Origin: Sipunculus nudus
Taxonomy: Eukaryota > Annelida > Sipuncula > Golfingiida > Sipunculidae
Direction: 5' to 3'
Length of the DNA stretch: 64,000 nucleotides
NCBI GenBank assembly: GCA_026874595.1
Contig: CM049320.1
Location: 51,284,714 to 51,348,713, forward strand
The position numbers and the translations under genes were made by a program. The notes beneath the pieces were generated by a model. That model ran no database searches, was not told the origin of the DNA, and saw only the letters and a list, made by a program, of their open reading frames with translations. Position 1 is the first letter of the stretch, and each line of letters starts with the position of its first letter. Below are positions 36,063 through 48,265 of the stretch, in pieces.

Positions 36063-36411
36063 GCCCTGTTCTCCTTTCTGTGTATATCTAGATATCTTTT
36101 AGAACGCACTTTTTGATTTTCCTATGATTTAGGTGCTGTTAGTATTGTGGTCCTAATAGATTTAATGTTTGACCTGGTGCTTCTTGATAGTTTTTTTCGT
36201 ATTTCCATTATACAGTGTGAAGTGCTCAGTGTGAAGTGTCAAAAGTGACCCTTCCCTAGGCCACAGGAAAGCTGCTATACAATTAGGTCATTATATGAGT
36301 TAAATTGATGCTGTATAAATGAATTCCCGATATTGGTATTTGTTCTAACTTGCACGCGCGGTCTGACACTAATGTAAGCCAGTGATGTCGTAAAACAATA
36401 AATATATAGGA

Positions 36412-36570
36412 TATAAAACTGTATTAGATTAGTGTTGATGACAGTTGGATAATAATGACATAAATATACACGGACGTCCTAAGAAGAAGCATCTGGAAGT
36501 GTGAACGCTGGCAGTACGAGGTGCGCTCAGTCAACTGTATACAAACAGAGCTTTGGATACCACAAGTCCG
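36412..36570 (+). promoter_or_regulatory. Copy C promoter and 5' UTR exon
   Basis: TATAAAA at 36412-36418, leader with GTGAACGCTGGCAGTACGAG, donor AAGTCCG followed by GTACGT (GT at 36571); 159 nt spacing. The -1 to -3 donor bases are CCG instead of CAG, so splicing may be weaker than in B and D. Predicted intron 454 nt, to 37024. Confidence 0.45.
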
Positions 36571-37043
36571 GTACGTTAACGTTTGTCTACTAGTCAGTTA
36601 ACCTCTTATCATTATTTTAAATGCCTTACCCAAGTTGCTAAGAAATGTTCACATGAAAGATTATTTATCTTAAAAGATTATTGAACTAAATATGTAGGAA
36701 GTAAACCGAGATGACCGATAAATCAATGTCAAAAATTATGTTTTATTTTCCCTAAGGTGAGGGAATCGACAAAAGGTAATTTCTTCCTAACTCCTCAAAG
36801 GTGGCCCTTTCCTAAATCCCATTCCAAGACATAGGTACCCTATCTAAGGTTTTAACTTCAGCCTTCCAAGGTTGGACCCCCTTCACCCTCCCCGCCAAAT
36901 GCCGGCAATTCAAAAAGGTGCAGTTTCATGGCGTATTAAGCGTATTAACAAAGCAGTTGCGTGACAAAGGTCAGTGGCACCGCTGTCATTTATATTATAG
37001 ATCATGTGTTTGTTTTCGCTTCAGACACTTTACATAACAAACA

Positions 37044-37223
37044 ATGGAAGATCTACTGGCAAAGTTAGAACCAACTTCAGCTACTGGCTATATGCTGTGG
37101 ATAATATTTCTGGCTGGTCTGTACGTCCTGGTGCCATACCTCTTCAGGAAGTTGAGCGGACATTTGGAGTTCGATAAGACACACCTTGGCCACAATCGGT
37201 TGATTCGAGTAATAAACTTTTAA
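37044..37223 (+). CDS. Copy C of the tandem membrane micropeptide
   Basis: ATG at 37044. Reads MEDLLAKLEPTSAT, span GYMLWIIFLAGLYVLVPYLF, RKLSGHLEFDKTHLGHNRLIR. The unspliced frame ends after 59 codons (TAA 37221-37223). The aligned GTAATA donor at 37209 would end the coding exon after ...LIR, nine bases earlier than in B and D relative to the IR motif (an in-frame 9 bp difference). C and D share the Leu to Phe change at residue 34 and the one-codon deletion after SG, so they are each other's closest relatives. Confidence 0.6.
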   Translation: MEDLLAKLEPTSATGYMLWIIFLAGLYVLVPYLFRKLSGHLEFDKTHLGHNRLIRVINF

Positions 37224-38334
37224 TTTTTTTTTTACATTTTTTTTTCAAAATATTTCACTAAATAGAAAAATAATATTCTCACTGATATGTTGGTTTAGAA
37301 ATGTTTACATAATCAGTGTCCCTCATACATGATTGACCAATTCATATAAACGCAGTGTCCACACTCATTGCATGAGGTCACACTCCACGGGACCACGCAG
37401 TTTACCGAAGGCTTGGTCGAGTCAACTATTTAAGAAATTCATTTTAAGTCATGGATCCCAAATTATCGAATAGTCTACCAACAGAAACTGAAAAAGTGCC
37501 TTCCCTATACACCATTCAAGAAACGCCTTAAGCGACCAGAAGACTATTAGTGGACATGCGATATTTAGAATTTGTTTAGTGTAAATATATGATAGTTTAC
37601 ATATGTTATAATACACTATTGCATGCTTGTACACTTTTACCTCCAGTTATATGCCTGATACATGTTGTCAGTTTAACTAACTAGGCCTGACAGAAGGCCA
37701 GGCTATTCCAGAACATGTCACCTTGCATGTATAATTATTTCCTAATAAATAAACAATTTTATCATTGATTAATATGATTAATTGTAATTTTTTTTTCTTC
37801 AGTCAAAATAATGAACCTTCATCAGATCTTCGAACTTTCTTCGTAACCTCACTCAACCCAAAATATTAATCTTTTGTAACAATTAACAATACCGGAACTA
37901 GAGTTCAAATGTGGCCCCCGAACTGTTTATTGTTTTGAGCCATGGTCCTTTAACTTAGAATCCATCTTTTCGAAACCCCGGGGCAACATTAGTTTTTGTA
38001 GATGTTGCAACAGCAATTTTTTGTAGATTCAAAACTGAATGTAATTTAAAGATGTTATACATCTAGTTTAGTCTTCTTTCATATCCTGGCATTATTCAGG
38101 GAAGGTCTTACACGAAATAGTAATAATATCCAATTGATCATCTAAGAATTTATAAATAAAATTTCCCACAAGAAAAGACGCATTTCCCCTCGGTTACACT
38201 GTAAATAAACGTTTATAATATATGTTTACAAAAGCCAACATGCATTCATTGCAATGTTATATATTAAGATAATCTGCCAAAAATATTTCTTGTACTTTAG
38301 ATCTATTGATGTATTCTTATCTTTTCATTTTCAG

Positions 38335-38411
38335 ATATAAACGTACACGAAAGTGATATTGACTAATGGTCCAAGGGGGATACTTTAAAATTATATGTCG
38401 CTGGAAATAAA
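38335..38411 (+). other. Copy C candidate terminal exon with AATAAA
   Basis: Acceptor TTTTCATTTTCAG, then ATATAAACGTACACG; phase-0 joining gives Ile then TAA. AATAAA at 38406-38411. Same layout as copies A and D. Confidence 0.3.
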
Positions 38412-41169
38412 TTTTCAATGATACCTCATTTGTTTATTATTCTTAGAGGGATGTGTACTGACAAAGGGGCTTTGGTAAATCCTCTTAAGAATCTGAAAAA
38501 AAAAATTGCAAGGGCAGCTTGGAAGAACTTGATTTGCTCTGGCATTATGGCGGTTGGTTTTGTGACAGTAGAAATAATCTTTTTTTAAACTAACAACAGA
38601 GAAATAACATTATCTGCAATATATATGTATTTTTATTGCTGAATCACGTTTTCATCTGTCTAAATGCTGAAAGATATGGAAAATTACAGGAGACCAGTTT
38701 TTTTCCATAGAAAAATCCAGAGAAATATCAGAAATATTGGAGTCAGCCCTAACTGTAATATAAGGAATTCGATCTGTGTGCGATGTGATACATTTATTGA
38801 GTTTTTGCAAGGATGAGGCGTCAAATCAACTGATCTAATGGCGATTATGTTAAATTTATTGCAAAATGATCCATTATTAAACATAATAGCTGATTATGTT
38901 CCTGTTATTTTACTTTTTTTTCTATTTGATTTCCGCAGATTACACAAATTTGGCAGGGTTCTTGCCTGTTGTTATAATTAGATCACATTTACGTTTACCC
39001 CTCCCGAAACAAGGAAGACGCTTTGTTTCTGATCATTTTGAATCACAGTGAAAAACACGTAAGGCGATACATAAAATTACCTGTGAATGAACTATTCGCA
39101 TAAAGCGCTGACGTACGATACACACGTGTAAGAATTCCTGATTAAGGATTCCTGCCAGGGAAAGCCGTGTGTGCAGGTGGGATATCTTGCATTATATCTG
39201 TCATTTATACCAGTGTATCATTATACAACTGTCACATTAAACTGCAACGATAAGGAATAAGACCGTGCAACGCGTTTATTACTGATGATTTGTAAATGGT
39301 CAATTGGGACATTATTTTAGATGTAATTACATTGACAAACGCAGCATAGAATTTGAAAGATGTCTTATTGTTTTATTACGATAATTTAAGAGAAAACATA
39401 TTAATTGTGAGAAATTGCAAACCCCAAGTAATATATTTTGTTGAATGATACATACACTTACGAGCCTGATTTCCACTCGGATTATCCTCGTCAGGAGACA
39501 GACCTTGCACGACACAGCCGTGTCGGTCAGTCATTCAAATCGGCCTATGGACACCAAAGTTTCTATTGTTTTATTAAAATTATTTCAAAGAGAATATATA
39601 AATTATGAGAAATAACAAACACCAAGAAAATATATTTTATTGAATGACACATCCACACATGTACTGAATTCCACGAGGATAATCATCGTTGGGAGACGGT
39701 CATTATATACAACAGAGCGGTGGCGATTTCAAGCCAGCATATGGACAAAATACGTCTTTATTGTTTTTTTTTAAAATTATTTCAATGAAAACATATATTT
39801 TTAGAAATTACCTCATATACGGTATATGTATAGTCAGTTCTGATAATAACGCCTATATATTCAGTACTAAAGGTACCCATTTGAGTTTTTTCCAGCAAGA
39901 AATATATAGAAATGCGAGATTTCTTGGCAAAGTAATGTTTATCTTCATATATCAAGTTTCCTGTCATAATTTATGTAGCCAACTTTTGATGAGTATTTAA
40001 CAGAGATATGAGAAGAAAATTACGGACTTTGTGATTTCGATATAACCTCAAAAAGGCAAAAATGGGAGACAATGGTATTGGAAATGTCGACTCTGTGACC
40101 GAATGAAACAGAAGTTGATACTAAAACATAGAAGAGGGAATCGTAATTTTGCACATTCATTGATATATATTTCTCTTTATTGTATATACCTCAATGCTTT
40201 TTATTATCACCGCAAGGAAAACGGGGGTAATGTTTTTATCGGCGTTAGTATGTTTGTCTGTTAGACAACCAGTTAGCAACATTACTCAAAAAGTTAACAC
40301 TGGGGATTAATGAAATTACCAGGATAGTTCTGCATTGATAAAAGGAATAATCAGTTACCTCCAGGGCGTGATCCGGATCAGCCTCTGGATCGAGAAATCT
40401 TTTTAAAGGGTACATGCTGCATTTCTGACAAACTTAAATCCGGAAAAAAAACTCAGTGTTACTTCCAAATACCACTTATATATTTTTTTAGTTAGGAAAT
40501 TATCCAGGTAAAATTCAATATGTCCAATATGCACAGAGAAGTACTGAGCATGGTATTAATATATTACTACGGAGATTATCACGGCTTTACCATTAATCAT
40601 ATATTGATGATAAATGAAAGTTCTAAGATAAATAAGATAAGGTAAGATATGCTTATAACATGGAATTTAGATCGTTTCCGCACATCAATGAAGAGTCACA
40701 AACAGTATTCATTGCTACCAGAAGACATCAAACATCATTGTATTATAATTTGTGTTAACAATGAACAAGCGCAAAATACGAAAAATGCACAATATTATAT
40801 GATTACAAGAAAAAACTTACTCCATCACACAACCACACCTAAAATATTCTGCCGCTTGTTAAAAATTCAGAGGAAATGATATTTATGTTCATTCATATTC
40901 ACATATTAATCAGAAAGTGTTTATTTTTCAGGGGAGTCAGGATTTCTGTATTTCAAGACCTAACATCGTTTCATTTTTGCTATTGAAAAGTCTCTTTCTC
41001 TTCATCTTCCCATAAAAATGGTTCTTTGAAGTTTCCTTTGGTCGTTTAAGATTGTCAAGGTCGTCCAACAATCCCTGTTTAGTTCAATCTGTGGGACGGA
41101 GTGCCTTCGTGCCAGACATATTGGTTTCCTTCAGCATCTGCTGTCGTCAACCGTTTCTGTGCCTGCATG
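38412..41169. other. Unit C downstream segment
   Basis: Homologous to 29400-31950 of unit B: second acceptor-like TTTCCGCAG (ends 38938), ~198 bp subrepeats from about 39375 to 39830, and the dispersed TGTTTGTCTGTTAG...GATCCGGATCAGCCTCTG repeat at 40211-40395. No conserved ORF. Confidence 0.45.
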
Positions 41170-41302
41170 AAGACGTATCGGGTTGGCCTCTGGACGAATA
41201 ACGTATTATGTTGCCTACTGAATGAGTGACTGATTATTTTGACGCCTGGACCAGTGACGTAATATTGTCACGCCTGAATGTAGTATGTATTGTACTGACG
41301 GA
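41170..41302 (+). repeat. Left fragment of minisatellite array D
   Basis: A few 28 bp-family units, interrupted by the ~2.95 kb insert as at 31951-32084. Confidence 0.6.
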
Positions 41303-44284
41303 GATCTTCTAGTAGGGATGGGTATTAATATTAACGTCATGAGTTTACCCTCTCAAAATATGTACCTGGTGGAAATATGTTGGGAAAAAAATTTGAATTT
41401 TTAAAGTAGTGTGACCCCCCAGTACATGGCCTCTGAAAGTTGTGAAGTAGGGAAAATCATTATCAAGCCAATTCCGATAATAACACGTGTAAGGCTTACA
41501 AGGGTTTTTATTTATATACCAATATTTTGGTTCCATTGTTTGTGTATGGACATTTTCAGGTTCCCCATTGTACAAAACCATTAAGTTGGTTTTTTTCCTT
41601 CTTTTTTTTTTTGGGGGGGGGACCTGTTTTTCCCCCCTTTCTTCTCCCATGTTTGTGCTTGATCTCACATATGGCTGATTTTAAAAACTGACATTTGTGC
41701 ATAATATTAGTCTGAGGTGACAGTGTTGCACCTGATATTTGCTTTAGACCTGATTTCCAGACTCCATATCAGATTTCCAGTAATCGCTCAGTTGGGAGCG
41801 TCAAAGGAGAGTTCGGTGATCGCTAAAAGTGATCGCAAATCTCTAGTTTTTCTTAATTACGTACATGTTAACCACCATACTTAAACTATTTTGGGAAGAT
41901 TATCCTTTATATAAATAACATAACTTTGTTTTACTAGGAATTTTCTATATCTGCTTTTATTAAAGAAAAATATATTTCGGATATATTTTGGCAAAACGTA
42001 ATGAAAAATCAAGATATGCATTTAATGACGTGCAATTAATATCGAGATTTAAAATCAATACTTAAAAATTTGCCTCAAATAAAAGCAAAATTTAAACATA
42101 TGTTGGTAAAAAATAATACCAGAATACCTTTCTATCAACAAAAACAGCCATAACATAATAAAGACGTTGTGAGGCGTGTTAACCAAAACTTTCTGTGCTT
42201 ACCCCTCAAATTTGTGGGGATTCTTTTTAAAATGGCGAAAATATTCCTGTTAGAATCTTTGATTCAGACAATCTTCATGCACATACATCTCAAAAATTGC
42301 GGTTCACTAATATTTGCATAAAAAAAACAATTTTTGCTCTTGGGATTTGGATATGTTATCATTGTTGTCCAAAATTCAGAAAAGCTTAATACATTTATAA
42401 TGAAATCAACGAGAGACTTACCGTCACTCTCACACTTAAAAGTTCAATCTTATAACTACGGTATGAATTATATGGAAACTATTAAAGAATGGACCAGGCT
42501 CCATAAAAGCATAACAGTACATGACTCCAGGTTAAATATTTAAAAAGTTGTATCCATTTATATGTTTGTTTTTGCCAAAGTTTTAATCTCACTCACAAAA
42601 TGAAAACACATGATATACGTTTAACTGAAACATCTTTATCAATAAATGCTTTATATTATTGCTAAAGTAAGGAATCTCACTCACAAATTGTCAATAAACT
42701 TTAATAAAAATTGTTCAAGTATGCACAGGTGATTCTAACGTATTTAGCACCATCTCTAAAGTTATCGAAGATTATCATATGCAACAAAAAATAAGGAAAT
42801 CCATGCAATAATAATGGAGAAAGCATGTGAAGTTTAGTTGAAATAGACCTTGAAAAGAGTAATTTCACATCGGATAGTCCCTTTTATAAGCATTATTTTG
42901 CTTATTTTTGTTAAAACTTTGACTAATGACCAGAAAATGGGTATGCCGGATAAATTTTATTTTCGAAGTCAGAAAATTACTGCGGAATTATAACTGTCCG
43001 TTGAATGTAAAATGTGAATCTCTACATAAATATAAAGTACTCACAACAAAAAAATATTAATTACAGATGGCTCATGTACAAGAAAGATAAATTTATCTAA
43101 GATGGATAAGCTAGGCAAATTTCAAAGAAATGTATGGGTAAATTATTGAAAAATGGAATTCCTAATGAACTTCACACGAAAAGATTATTGTGAAACTTGG
43201 GCAAACTTTGTTCCAATTTGGAATTGATAACAGGAATGAATATGTATATGATATTTTTTTTCAAAATATGACCCTTTAATAAATTTTAGTTGAGCAAGGA
43301 TTAAGACTCAGATGAGACTGGCTATTAAGGTCTTTAAAATCACAGAGCTCCTAGATTATAAACCATTATTACTTAATTTAAGGTTTCCTTAGGATTCACT
43401 AGGACTTGTTAGGCGGCATGATCTCCCTCAAGAATCATCTTGTACTTTGATCTAGTTTTTGATTTTACCATATTTCTTTGCCGAACGTCTTGAGCTGAAA
43501 GAAAAGGATTATCATTATTTCTTCATACAGATAGAGAACTTCACACAAATAATACTGTTATATGGGGTTTTATTAGTCAGATGCTTTCCATTTATTTTAT
43601 ATTTATAACTGAAAAGGACCATCTGTAAAAGTATGGAAGAAATCTTCCACAAGGGCGCCCTGAAACTGAGAGTCTTTATCTGTAGCACTTAAAGGAAATG
43701 CTTAAAAGTGGAATATATTTTATATTTTTTTCTGTTTCCATATGTTTTTATTTGAAATATTTTGCTAGACTATTGTAAACACATTCACTGCAAGACTGCT
43801 ATAGAACAAAAGTATGGACTAAGAAAACCATGATGAACCTTTTCACGAAGGCAGTAATCGTAACATGTTAGGCAAATGTAGATTTTGTTGAGCCCATTTC
43901 TTTTCCGGCAGCATTTATCATTTAAAATAGTCCAAAAATATTGAACAGCAGTGTGTTGATCAAATTTTTCAGACTCTGAAGTTATCGGCCAGCTTTTATA
44001 CAGCAGTATACCAGTATATGTTTGAAAATATCAAGGTCACATATAACTTAATGGCAATATATTCGTAATTTTAATAATACATCAATACCAGTTAATATGA
44101 CCATGTCAGTACAATTTCTGCACAACTTCTAACGGGTTTATAGCCCAATTTTTAAAGGAGTTGAAGAATCCATGTTACACTCGAAAGAGAATTTGGAAAA
44201 CAAATATGTTCCAAGGTTTTATATGCAGGAACATCATTTCAGGTAGTTAGAGTATCGGATGTCCCAAATTTGTAAAAGTGAAGT
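41303..44284. repeat. Second copy of the ~2.95 kb insert
   Basis: Aligns with 32085-35029 over its length with substitutions and small indels. Contains a T-run/G-run near 41600-41630. Small frames here are not conserved with the other copy, so I call no gene. Confidence 0.6.
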
Positions 44285-45083
44285 AGAATGCGGAATCTTG
44301 GATGGATAAGATATATGGTCACAGGCAGATGAGTGACGTAATATGTTGTCGCTTGTATGAGAGTGATAAGATTTGCGTCTTATACTGACGCTTTAATGAG
44401 TGGATTACTTTGTTGTCTCCTGAATCATTGACGTAACAGGCTGAAGCCTGAGGAGGTACGTAATAGGCGGACCGCTGGATGGCGAAGGTATTATACAGAC
44501 GCCTTGGTAAGGAACGCATAATCCGGTTGCCTTGATCAGGGACGTATTTTGCTGAAGCCTGGATGAGGGACGTATCATGCTGATACCTTAATGAAGGACG
44601 TATCATTCTAGTGGCTTCATAGTGGAGGTATTATGTTGATATCTGGATTAGGAAAGTATCATGCTGATGCCTGGATGAGGAAATATCATTCTGATGGCTG
44701 AATGTTGAAAAAAGTAAGCTGACACTTGGATGAGCGACGTTTAAAGCTGATGCCTTGATGAGGGACGTATTATGCTGATGCCTTGATGGGGGACGTATTA
44801 TGCTGAGGCCTTGATGAGGGACGTATCATTCTGGTGCCTTCATAGTGAAGGTATTATGTTAATATCTGGATTAGGAAAGTATCATGCTGATGCCTGGGTG
44901 GGGTATGTATTATTCTGACGCACTGATGAGGGAGGTATCATGCTGATGCCTGAATGTTGGACGAAATATGCTGACGCTTAAATGTGGGACGAAATATGCC
45001 GTTGCCTGAATGTTGGACGAAATATGCTTACGCCATAATGTGGGACGTCATATGCTGACGCCTGAATGAAGGCCGTTATAGGC
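44285..45083 (+). repeat. 28 bp minisatellite array D
   Basis: About 28 units of the shared family, with the same transition to GAATGTTGGACGAAATATGC variants at the right end. Confidence 0.9.
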
Positions 45084-45437
45084 CTTGTTCTCCTGTCTAT
45101 AAATAACTGGATATTTTTAGAACGCACTTTCTGATTTTCCCATGATTTAGGTGCTGTTAGTATAATGGTCCTAATAGATTTAATGTTTGACCTGGTGCTT
45201 CTTGATAGTTTTTTTTTTCTTTTCGTATTTCCATTATACAGTGTGAGTTTCTTAGTGTGAAGTATCAAAAGTGACCCCTCCCTAGGCCACAGGAAAGCTG
45301 CTATACAATTAGGGCAATATTTATGTTTAATTGATGCTGTATAAATGAATCCCCGATATTGGTATTTGTTCTAACTCGCACGCGCGGTCTGACACTAATG
45401 TAAGCCAGTGATGTCGTAAAACAATAAATATATAGGA

Positions 45438-45596
45438 TATAAAACTGTATTAGATTAGTGTTGATGATTTCTGGATAATAATGACATAAATATACACGGA
45501 CCTCCTAAAAAGAAGCATCTGGAAATGTAAACGCTGGCAGTACGAGGTGCGCTCAGTCAACTGTATATAAACAGAGCTTTGGATACCATAAGTCAG
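45438..45596 (+). promoter_or_regulatory. Copy D promoter and 5' UTR exon
   Basis: TATAAAA at 45438-45444, leader with AACGCTGGCAGTACGAGG, donor AAGTCAG followed by GTACGT (GT at 45597); 159 nt spacing. Predicted intron 453 nt, to 46049. Confidence 0.5.
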
Positions 45597-46068
45597 GTAC
45601 GTAAATGTTTGTCTACTACCCACTCAACCTCCTATCATTATTTAAATCGCCTTACTCAAGTTGCTAAGAAATGTTCACATGAAAGATTATTTATCTTAAA
45701 AGATTATTGAGCTAAATATGTAGGAAGTAAACCGAGATGACCGAATAACCGATGTCCAAAATTATGTTTTATTCTCTCATAGGTGAGGGAATCGATAAAA
45801 GGTAATTTCTTCCTAACTCATCAAATGTGGCCCTTTTCTAGACCCCCTTCATAGAACTAGGTACCCAGTCTAGGGTTTAACAGTAGCCTTCCAGGGTTAG
45901 ACCACCCTTCACCCTCCCCGCCAAATGCCGGCAATTCAAAAAGGTGCAGTTTCATGGCATATTAATCATATTAACAAAGCAGTTGCGTGACAAGGTCTGT
46001 GGCACCGCTGTCGTTTATAATATAGATCATGTGTTTGCTTTCGCTTCAGACACTTTAAATAACAAACA

Positions 46069-46329
46069 ATGGAAGATCTACTGGCAAAGTTAGAACCAAC
46101 CTCAGCTACTGGTTATCTGCTGTGGATTATATTCCTGGCTGGTCTGTACGTCCTGGTCCCATACCTCTTCAGGAAGTTGAGCGGACATTTGGCGTTCGAT
46201 AAGACACACCTTGGCCACAATCGGTTGATTCGTGACACCAGAGTAATAATCTTTTCTTTTTATTACATTTATTTTCAAAATATTACACTAAATAGAAAAA
46301 ATAATATTCTCGCTGATATGTTGGTTTAG
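46069..46329 (+). CDS. Copy D of the tandem membrane micropeptide
   Basis: ATG at 46069 after the acceptor TTTCGCTTCAG (ends 46049). Reads MEDLLAKLEPTSAT, span GYLLWIIFLAGLYVLVPYLF, RKLSGHLAFDKTHLGHNRLIRDTR. The unspliced frame runs 86 codons to 46329. The aligned donor GTAATA at 46243 (phase 0) more likely ends the coding exon at 46242, giving a product of about 59 residues. This copy is otherwise undamaged, with promoter, both splice sites and AATAAA present, so it is the best representative of the family. Confidence 0.65.
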   Translation: MEDLLAKLEPTSATGYLLWIIFLAGLYVLVPYLFRKLSGHLAFDKTHLGHNRLIRDTRVIIFSFYYIYFQNITLNRKNNILADMLV

Positions 46330-47655
46330 AAATGTTTACATAATCAGTGCTCCTCATATATGACTGACCAATTCATATAAACGCACTTATAAAGTCGACT
46401 TTTTAAGTAGTTCATTTCAAGTCATGAATCCAAAATTATGGAATAGTCTACCAACAGAAACTGAAAAAGTGCCTTCCTTTTACACCTAACAAGAAACGCC
46501 TTAAGCGTCCGTAGACTATTAGTGGTCATGCTATATTTAGAATTTTGTTTAGTGTAAATATATGATAGTTTTCATATGTTATATTACACTATTGCGTGTG
46601 TGTACTCACTTTAACCTCATGCTATATTCCTGTTTGATACATGTTGTCAGTTTAACTAACTAGGCCTTATAGAAGGCCAGGCTATTCCCGAATATGTCAC
46701 ATAATTATTTGCTATTTAAAAAAAATAATCAATTAATTAATATGAGTATGTGTATGAACCTTTTTTCATCAGTCATTATAATGATCATTAATCAGATCTT
46801 CGCACTTTCTTCGTACTTCACTCAACCCTGATATTATTATGTGTTACAATTTACAATACCGTAACTAGAGTTCAAATGTGGCACCCGAACTGTTATTTGA
46901 TTTGAGTCATGGTCCTTTTACTTAGAATCCTACTCTTCGAAACCCCGGGGCAACATAAGATTCTGAATTTTATTATTATAAAGGAATATATTTATATTAG
47001 GATTCCAGGACGTATAATCGGAATGTGAGATAAGCATAAATGTATTTCAAAGTTTGCCCATCTATTCTCTTTTATTCTGTAATGTTTATTTATATGTAGT
47101 TCAATATGGATATATAAAGTTTGTATTTAGAAATCTGCTTCTCAGTTGTAGAATAACTGAAGGAGTAGGAGTAATTTTATTAATGTTAGTTTAAATTATG
47201 GCGCTGCAAGCCATAAAGAGGGATCAAGAAAAATAAACTCCGTATAACATATTTGTAGATTCAAAACTGAATGTAATGTAAAAATCTTATTCATCTTGTT
47301 TAGTCTTCTATCACATCGTGGCATTAATAAGGGAAGGTCTTACACGAAATAGTAATGACATCCAATTGATCATTTCAGAATTTATAAATAAAATTTCTCA
47401 CAAGCGAGGGACGCATTTCCCCTCCGTTACACTAAATATTATATACTAACGTTTACAAAAGCCAACATGTATTCATTGCGTTGTTATATATTCTGATAAT
47501 CTGCAAAAAAGTCTGACCTTCTTGTGCTTCAGATCGTTTACAAAAGCCAACATGTATTCATTGCATTGTTATATATTAAGATAATTTGCCCAAAAAAAGT
47601 TTAAATTTCTTGTACTTCAGATCTATTGATGTATTCTTATCTTTTCATTTTTCAG
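46330..47655. other. Unit D intron-like segment
   Basis: Homologous to the same part of units A-C. A short internal duplication of GTTTACAAAAGCCAACATGT (about 47452 and 47536) is specific to this copy. Confidence 0.4.
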
Positions 47656-47732
47656 ATGTAAACGGACACCAAAGTGAAATTGACTAATGATCCAAGGGGG
47701 ATACTTTAAAATAAAATGTCGCTGGAAATAAA
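47656..47732 (+). other. Copy D candidate terminal exon with AATAAA
   Basis: Acceptor TTTTCATTTTTCAG, then ATGTAAACGGACACC; phase-0 joining gives Met then TAA. AATAAA at 47710-47715 and 47727-47732. Confidence 0.3.
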
Positions 47733-48265
47733 AGTTTAATGATGCCTCATTTGTTTACCAGCGTCACCTATTCATAGAGGGATTTGTACTGACAAGAGAG
47801 TTCGTATGTAAATCCTCTTAAGAATCTGAAAAATTTGTAAGCACGGCTTAGAAGAACTTCATATGTTCTTACATTATGGCGGCAGGTTTTGTGACAATAG
47901 AAATAATCTTCTTAAAACTGTCAATAGATGAAAACATGATTCAGCAATAAAAAATAAAAATATTACAGATTGTGGTCTAAATGCTAAAAGATATAGGAAA
48001 TACAGGAGACAATGTTTATTATCATAGGAAAATCCAGAAAAAATACCAAGAATATGGTAGTCAGTTGGAACCCTAACAATTATATAAAAAATTCGATCTG
48101 TGTGCGATCTGATACATTTTATGAATTTGTGCCAGGATGAGGCGTCAAATCAACTGATCTCATGGCGATTATGTTAAACTTTACACAAAATGATCCATGA
48201 TTAACCATAATAGCTGATTATGATCCAGTTATTTTACAGTTTTTTCTTATTTGATTTCCGCAGAT
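47733..48265. other. End of unit D and right edge of the segmental array
   Basis: Homology to the other units continues to the acceptor-like TTTGATTTCCGCAG (ends 48263) and then stops abruptly; ATATATGGAAATAAC onward is unrelated. Confidence 0.5.
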
